DNA of 35,946 bases from Clostridia bacterium. Its GTDB lineage: Bacteria; Bacillota; Clostridia; Oscillospirales; Acutalibacteraceae. A program made the position numbers and the translations under genes. Shown piece by piece: positions 32,210-35,946 of the stretch; the first letter of the stretch is position 1, and the number at the start of each line of letters is the position of its first letter. The DNA lies in the NCBI GenBank assembly GCA_017517135.1, contig JAFXAK010000009.1, positions 1-35,946 on the forward strand, given 5' to 3'. Under the pieces are notes generated by a model. That model had not been told where the DNA came from. It was given only the letters and a program-made list of their open reading frames with translations, and ran no database searches.

Positions 32210-32233
32210 GCAATATTATAATAATTATTATAT

Positions 32234-33889
32234 TTATTTTTTAGCGCAAAGTAATGCATCATCTATATGCAAACAGAAGTTTTCTTCGCCTACCTCGTCG
32301 AAAAGACCTGCCTTTTTCATAGCTTCAAGGGGCTGTTCGTTTACATGGGAGAAGATAAGACGGACATTGTTTTCCTTGCACTTATTATAAAGCTTTTCGA
32401 GGGATGTGAGCGCTGTTGCGTCGAGTGCGGTAACGGCTCTCATTCTCAGAATCAGAGAATGGGTGTTGTCCGAGAAGCTGATTTTGAGAATTTTATCTGC
32501 AACACCGAAGAAGAGAGGACCGCCGATTTCGTATACTCTTACATTCTCGGGGACTTCCTTTAAGTCAAGTCTGTCCTTGTCCGTTGCGGGATCGATGTCC
32601 TTCCAGCGGGTGACATTTGTTTCGTCACTCATTCTCTTCATAAAGAGCACAAGCGTTATAACCATACCGACCTCAATAGCCACAACAAGGTCAAATACAA
32701 CTGTGAGAACAAAGGTGAGTACAAGCACAAGCGTGTCACTCTTGGGGGCAGTTTTTACGGTGTGTACAAACTCTCGCCACTCGCTCATATTGTATGCAAC
32801 CATAAAGAGGATTGCGGCAATGGCGGGCATCGGGATAAGACCTGCAAGAGGCATTAAGAAAAGAAGAACTATAAGCAATACAACGGCGTGTACCATTCCT
32901 GCAACGGGAGTTCTTCCCCCGTTTTTGGCATTTGCCGCAGTTCTTGCTATTGCACCCGTGGCGGGAATACCGCCGAAGAATACGGAAGCAATGTTACCGA
33001 GACCTTGGGCTACAAGCTCTGCATTGGAGTTGTGACGGGAGCTTACCATACTGTCCGCAACAACGCAGGACAAAAGCGATTCTATAGCCGCAAGAATTGC
33101 TATTGTGAAAGCATTGGGGAGTACAGCCGAAATTTTAGCAAATGAAATATCGAATGAGCCGAAGTCAACTGAGGGGAGACCTGAGGGAATAGTGTACAGC
33201 TCACCGATTGTAAATACACCCTCGTCAAGTCCGGGGATGAATTTCACCATAAGAGCACCCACCACAACGGCAATGAGTGACGGAGGGATTTTTTTGTTGA
33301 TTTTCGGGAAAATGATGAGGATAGCAAGGCAGACTGCACCCACAAGCAAAGCCTGCCAGGTGAAAGTGCCGATAGCTTCAATATTTGCTTCGATTTTCTC
33401 AATCGTTTCAATGGGCTTTACGCCGTCGGCATATGTAAGTCCGAGGAAGTCCTTTATCTGACCGATAAAGATTGTGACTGCGATACCTGCGGTGAAGCCT
33501 ACTGTTATTGTGTGGGGAATAAATTTGATAAGTGAGCCTAATTTGAACACACCCATTAAAATCAGCATTATACCTGCAATAACGGTTGCAAGGAATAAGC
33601 CGTCCATACCCTGAGTTGCAACAATCCCAGCAACAACGGTTGCGAATGCTGCCGTGGGACCTGCAATCTGCACTCTCGAGCCGCCAAGGAACGAAACAAC
33701 AAAGCCCGCAGCAATAGCGGTATACACACCGCAAGCCGGCTCAACACCCGAAGCGAGAGCGAGCGCGATAGACAAGGGCAGAGCAATTATAGCAACAATA
33801 ACACCAGCCGTGAGGTCCTTAGTAAGCTGCTTACCCGAGTAGTTTTTCATAACAGAAAAGAATTTCGGTTTAAGATAAAAGTCCTTCAA
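32234..33889 (-). CDS. SulP/SLC26-family anion transporter with STAS domain
   Basis: A 551-residue membrane protein. About residues 20-430 form the SulP transport domain (LTAGVIVAIIALPLSIALALASGV, the family signature near the N-terminus, IAGPTAAFATVV in the anion-binding half-helix, SRHNSNAELVAQGLGNIASVFFGGIPATGAIARTAAN). The last about 110 residues are a cytoplasmic STAS domain with the DATALTSLEKL helix. Members carry sulfate, bicarbonate or dicarboxylates; nothing in the sequence decides between them. It starts at a TTG with AAGG 7 bases upstream; MKNYSGKQ at residue 14 is an alternative start. It is a separate unit with its own promoter. Confidence 0.92.
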   Translation of the reverse strand: MKDFYLKPKFFSVMKNYSGKQLTKDLTAGVIVAIIALPLSIALALASGVEPACGVYTAIAAGFVVSFLGGSRVQIAGPTAAFATVVAGIVATQGMDGLFLATVIAGIMLILMGVFKLGSLIKFIPHTITVGFTAGIAVTIFIGQIKDFLGLTYADGVKPIETIEKIEANIEAIGTFTWQALLVGAVCLAILIIFPKINKKIPPSLIAVVVGALMVKFIPGLDEGVFTIGELYTIPSGLPSVDFGSFDISFAKISAVLPNAFTIAILAAIESLLSCVVADSMVSSRHNSNAELVAQGLGNIASVFFGGIPATGAIARTAANAKNGGRTPVAGMVHAVVLLIVLLFLMPLAGLIPMPAIAAILFMVAYNMSEWREFVHTVKTAPKSDTLVLVLTFVLTVVFDLVVAIEVGMVITLVLFMKRMSDETNVTRWKDIDPATDKDRLDLKEVPENVRVYEIGGPLFFGVADKILKISFSDNTHSLILRMRAVTALDATALTSLEKLYNKCKENNVRLIFSHVNEQPLEAMKKAGLFDEVGEENFCLHIDDALLCAKK

Positions 33890-33924
33890 AATATTACCTT
33901 CTTTTACAATAAAATACGGGTAAG

Positions 33925-33953
33925 ATTATATCACTCAGAATATATACATTCAA
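33925..33953 (-). promoter_or_regulatory. Promoter of the SulP transporter gene
   Basis: On the minus strand TTGAAT (33948-33953), a 17-base spacer and a perfect TATAAT (33925-33930), 35 bases before the TTG start. Confidence 0.65.
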
Positions 33954-34031
33954 GAATGAAATTTGTAGATTATTAACTAAAAATAAACTGTGTTTTTGGT
34001 GATAATGCGAAGTGCCGTCTTCATCAGGTAG

Positions 34032-34226
34032 TCAACGCTGCTCACATCGTACCGCATGAGGGAAAAGATACTTTAATTTGCACACTACAAATGCAAAACT
34101 GTAGTGGGGTATATTAAGTATTAATAAGGGATTCCTTGCTCTTATTCTCATTGTTCTGTGTGTTTTTTCAGGGAGGACTACCCTGCCGAGGTCGTCAATT
34201 CTTCTTACAATACCTATTGCTTTCAT
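34032..34226 (-). pseudogene. 5' fragment of an AbrB/SpoVT-type transition-state regulator
   Basis: The first 36 residues (MKAIGIVRRIDDLGRVVLPE, then RTMRIR and NPLLI) match the N-terminal swapped-hairpin DNA-binding domain of AbrB-like proteins, which normally continue with IR-x-GDPLEI and a sensor domain. Within the match PKEIRR has become PEKTHR and EGDPLE has become ARNPLL, and from about codon 37 (below 34119) the sequence no longer resembles the family. A start codon with AAGG upstream is kept. I read it as a decayed, truncated gene. Between 33954 and 34031 I see nothing else. Confidence 0.75.
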
Positions 34227-34310
34227 ATATAAGAACCTTGCTTATTTGATAACACTGTTATTATCTGTCAACAAAGAAGAATCTTTTTTATCAAACTTCT
34301 GCATAATTTA

Positions 34311-34370
34311 TTGACAAAAGCAAACAATTTATTTTTAATGAATTTAGTTTCAGTGAAAATAAATTCATTA
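34311..34370 (+). promoter_or_regulatory. Promoter plus palindrome in front of the truncated ATPase gene
   Basis: TTGACA (34311-34316), a 17-base spacer and TTTAAT (34334-34339) form a promoter; perfect 11-bp inverted repeats TAATGAATTTA (34336-34346) and its complement (34360-34370) overlap the -10 box and the start region. AAAAGGAG follows at 34371-34378. A second TTGACA on the opposite strand (34266-34271) may have served the AbrB-like fragment. Confidence 0.6.
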
Positions 34371-34388
34371 AAAAGGAGCTTTGTTTTT

Positions 34389-34469
34389 ATGTTTATTGTA
34401 AGAGACAAAGAAATAGCTTTAATAAATGAAATTCTGAATAAGCCTTACTGCTTTATCATGTACTATTAA
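34389..34469 (+). pseudogene. Leader fragment of an AAA (DUF234-type) ATPase gene
   Basis: A 26-codon frame with an intact AAGGAG ribosome binding site 10 bases upstream reads MFIVRDKEIALINEILNKPY then CFIMYY and stop. This matches the first 25 residues of the ATPase family found at 4484-5869 (MFIGRKEELRELEERYNSGR, then FEMGVVYGSRRIGKT) and stops exactly where the Walker A strand would begin. Everything downstream is missing. A real short peptide cannot be excluded, as promoter and ribosome binding site are intact. Confidence 0.7.
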
Positions 34470-34478
34470 AAATTGCAA

Positions 34479-34508
34479 GAAAAAGGCGCAATCTTTTTTA
34501 GATTACGC
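34479..34508 (-). terminator. Terminator of the Fic gene
   Basis: On the minus strand GCGTAATC pairs with GATTGCGC (one G-U pair) around a TAAAAAA loop and is followed by CTTTTTC. It starts 20 bases past the Fic stop codon. Confidence 0.7.
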
Positions 34509-34527
34509 TTAGTTGCATATTTATTCT

Positions 34528-35661
34528 TTATGTGTCCTTTCTTAAAATTGCAAGATAGTCTTCGTATGAGAATACTCGATTTCGATTTGCGTTATTGGTC
34601 TTAATCAGAATACCCGAATCAACCAATCTGTTTACCGCCAGTGAAACGGTACTGAATGCCAGTTTAAGTTCTTCTGCAGTTTTACCGATATCAATAATCG
34701 GATTTTGCTCAAGATAATCAAAAACAGCTCGGACATTCTTTGCTGCTCTCCCCATTGTAGCTATCTTTTTGATGTTTGCATCATGAAGCTCGGATAGTTT
34801 TTTAATTGTTTCAACCGATTCATCTGCCGACTCTCTAATAGCATTTAAGAAAAATTTTATCCACTGCTCGTAATTATCCTTATTGCGCACCTCACTCATA
34901 CGGTCATAATACTCAATTCGATTTTTTTTAAGATAGTATGATATATATAATACAGGGGAGTTTAACACCTTCTTGTCCATCAGGAAAAGAGTAATTAAAA
35001 GTCTGCCAACACGACCGTTGCCATCGAGGAATGGGTGGATTGTTTCAAATTGGTAATGAAGCAATGCTGTCTGAATCAGTAAATCCAACGAGTCGTCTGA
35101 ATTGATATACTTTTCTAAATCAGACATGGCGTTTATCATATCCTCCGGATTCGGCGGAATATAACGCGCATTCTTCAGAGATGAACCTGCAGCGCCAATC
35201 CAGTTCTGAGAAGTTCTGAATTCGCCGGGATTTTTCTCCTGCCCACGAACTCCTGACATTAAAACTTTATGTGTTTCTTTAATCAGTCTGTTACAGAGAG
35301 GAAGTGAGTTCATTCGTTCAAGTGCAAACTCTGTGGCTTTAATATAGTTTACAACATCTGCCACATTTTGATTAGTGTTCTTTTCTGCCAATGGATCTAA
35401 AACATCTTCAAGTGTTGCTTGTGTGCCTTCAATCTGAGATGACAACAAAGCTTCTTTGCGAACATACATTGATATAAAAAGATTCATATTTGGGATATAG
35501 GAAGAAAGGATATCCAATGTTGACAATGCTTTAGTTGCACCGGTAAGAAGAGAAACCATTTCATTATCCATATCAATTACAGGCGGCAATGGTGCAGGTC
35601 TGAACGATTTATACATTGCCTCACCGCTTAAATTGCTTATATATTCTCCTGATCTTTGCAT
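34528..35661 (-). CDS. Fic-family protein (probable AMP transferase) with C-terminal winged helix
   Basis: A 377-residue protein. The catalytic motif HPFLDGNGRVGR (209-220) is intact: the histidine that acts as base, the anion-binding GNGR and the final arginine. Such enzymes usually move AMP from ATP to a hydroxyl of a target protein. The N-terminal Fic_N region holds SSQIEG (74-79), matching the autoinhibitory (S/T)xxxE(G/N) helix, so the protein carries its own brake (class II). The C-terminal 75 residues form a winged helix (IIDIGKTAEELKLAFSTVSLAVNRLVDSGIL), as in Fic proteins that bind their own promoter. The frame reaches a TTG at 35676, but GGAGG lies inside that extension, 8 bases before ATG 35661. 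Single-gene unit with perfect promoter and palindrome. Confidence 0.92.
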   Translation of the reverse strand: MQRSGEYISNLSGEAMYKSFRPAPLPPVIDMDNEMVSLLTGATKALSTLDILSSYIPNMNLFISMYVRKEALLSSQIEGTQATLEDVLDPLAEKNTNQNVADVVNYIKATEFALERMNSLPLCNRLIKETHKVLMSGVRGQEKNPGEFRTSQNWIGAAGSSLKNARYIPPNPEDMINAMSDLEKYINSDDSLDLLIQTALLHYQFETIHPFLDGNGRVGRLLITLFLMDKKVLNSPVLYISYYLKKNRIEYYDRMSEVRNKDNYEQWIKFFLNAIRESADESVETIKKLSELHDANIKKIATMGRAAKNVRAVFDYLEQNPIIDIGKTAEELKLAFSTVSLAVNRLVDSGILIKTNNANRNRVFSYEDYLAILRKDT

Positions 35662-35693
35662 AAGCGTTTCCTCCAAGTCGAAATTATACTTTG

Positions 35694-35735
35694 ATTATAT
35701 GAGTTTTATTTTGATTTGTCAAGTTAAATCAAAAT
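35694..35735 (-). promoter_or_regulatory. Consensus promoter and palindromic operator of the Fic gene
   Basis: On the minus strand TTGACA (35717-35722), a 17-base spacer and TATAAT (35694-35699) form a perfect consensus promoter. Perfect 10-bp inverted repeats ATTTTGATTT (35708-35717) and its complement (35726-35735) centre on the -35 box; a partial third site TTTGATTAT lies over the -10 box. Such a strong promoter normally needs a repressor, and the winged helix of the Fic protein is the nearest candidate. Confidence 0.75.
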
Positions 35736-35813
35736 AAGTATTATTCTTCTTTACTTTTAATTTTGAGATCAGAATATAGAAAGAGAGGCTGTAAAAAACG
35801 AAAATTTTGATAT

Positions 35814-35874
35814 AATCCCCTTAAAGTAGACACTTGAAATAACAAAAAAGTTTCAAGACTACTTTAAGGGGATT
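35814..35874 (+). promoter_or_regulatory. Insertion-sequence leader hairpin that would hide the transposase ribosome binding site
   Basis: A perfect 16-bp stem (35814-35829 with 35859-35874) is extended by a 7-bp inner stem (35833-35839 with 35851-35857). The right arm contains AAGGGGA, the only ribosome binding site for the ATG at 35880, and is followed by TTTTTTT. A transcript entering from outside would either terminate here or carry a closed binding site; this is a known way for insertion sequences to stay silent. Confidence 0.65.
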
Positions 35875-35879
35875 TTTTT

Positions 35880-35946
35880 ATGTCAAAAGAAAAAATAAGT
35901 TATGAGCAAAAATTAGAAACAGTATTGCAATATATAAACGGAAATA
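35880..35946 (+). CDS. Transposase OrfA-like protein, N-terminal part (runs off the window)
   Basis: The 22 visible codons read MSKEKISYEQKLETVLQYI then NGN. This is the typical beginning of helix-turn-helix OrfA proteins of the IS3/IS150 group (S-Y-E-x-K-L-x-x-V-x-x-Y), which bind the element's ends. The start is fixed by the AAGGGGA within the preceding hairpin. The rest, including the DDE catalytic part, lies outside. Confidence 0.65.
   Translation, partial: MSKEKISYEQKLETVLQYINGN

Larger units (their letters stand above)
35790..35946 (+). mobile_element. Left end of an IS3-like insertion sequence (partial)
   Basis: The segment ends with the beginning of a transposase-like gene. The left boundary is probably the TG at 35790-35791 (TGTAAAAAACG...), as IS3-group elements start with TG, but without the right end this cannot be proven. 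The leader contains a long hairpin and recurs, without the transposase, at 14931-14993. Confidence 0.55.

Noticed and set aside
32406-33035. 209-codon frame opposite the SulP gene, and similar long antisense frames at 16623-17189, 15552-16070 and 25196-25855
   Set aside because: All are mirror images of well supported genes on the other strand, have no recognisable domains and lack good start signals.
34528-35661. Fic gene as half of a toxin-antitoxin pair
   Set aside because: The inhibitory SSQIEG motif is inside the protein itself, and no small antitoxin gene lies next to it.

Overview
The window looks like a chromosomal accessory region from a low-to-mid-GC gut Clostridia bacterium, probably of the Oscillospiraceae/Ruminococcaceae type. 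The evidence is AGGAGG-type ribosome binding sites, several GTG and TTG starts, BspA-type (LRR_5) surface proteins, and GH127, GH2 and GH92 glycosidases with a GPH sugar symporter. Many small XRE regulators and AAA ATPases of the DUF234/DUF4143 kind fit the same picture. No rRNA, tRNA or CRISPR array was seen. The taxonomic assignment is inference from gene content only.

Layout. 1-2.8 kb: the tail of an unknown gene, then a methyltransferase, a chloramphenicol acetyltransferase-like protein and a small zinc-ribbon membrane protein, bracketed by two diverged copies of a hairpin-rich intergenic repeat. 2.8-4.3 kb: an ECF sigma factor overlapping a DUF4349 membrane protein, a likely sigma/anti-sigma pair. 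4.4-6.7 kb: an AAA ATPase with a nuclease-like C-terminus, a tetratricopeptide-repeat stub and an XRE membrane protein that has lost half of its helix-turn-helix. 6.8-11 kb: a sugar acetyltransferase, a GH127 beta-L-arabinofuranosidase-like enzyme and an LRR protein, followed by the 3' end of a vanished second GH127 gene. 11-15 kb: an XRE regulator, an overlapping esterase/APH-kinase pair, and an XRE membrane protein carrying a motif typical of sodium-pumping decarboxylases, which lies between perfect 23-bp direct repeats. 15-21.8 kb: a GPH symporter and GH2 glycosidase operon, diverging from an unknown membrane protein, followed by an N-acylglucosamine 2-epimerase. 21.9-26.5 kb: a KilA-N protein, a roughly 305-bp inverted-repeat element, an XRE regulator and a 954-residue secreted BspA-like protein. 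26.7-33.9 kb: a DUF4143 ATPase, a GH92 mannosidase-like enzyme with a beta-helix protein, and a SulP transporter. 34-35.9 kb: fragments of an AbrB-like regulator and of an ATPase, a Fic protein, and the left end of an IS3-like insertion sequence that runs off the window.

How the parts fit. The recurrent job is carbohydrate capture and breakdown: secreted LRR and beta-helix proteins, a GH92 with an N-terminal export/anchor segment, cytoplasmic GH127 and GH2, the symporter and the epimerase. Between these operons are defence/mobility-type genes (ATPases, KilA-N, Fic, XRE proteins), mostly single transcription units with their own promoter and often a palindrome over it. Several remnants (GH127 tail, TPR stub, AbrB fragment, ATPase leader, a solo IS hairpin) show repeated insertion and deletion.

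The most unusual items are: (1) the three-way-junction inverted-repeat element at 22.86-23.16 kb; (2) an IS-associated hairpin that occurs twice with a compensatory base-pair change; (3) the XRE membrane protein with the GGADGPTAI motif; (4) the conserved-looking Cys/His-aromatic tail of the large BspA-like protein; (5) the phased operator-like repeats between that gene and the divergent XRE gene.
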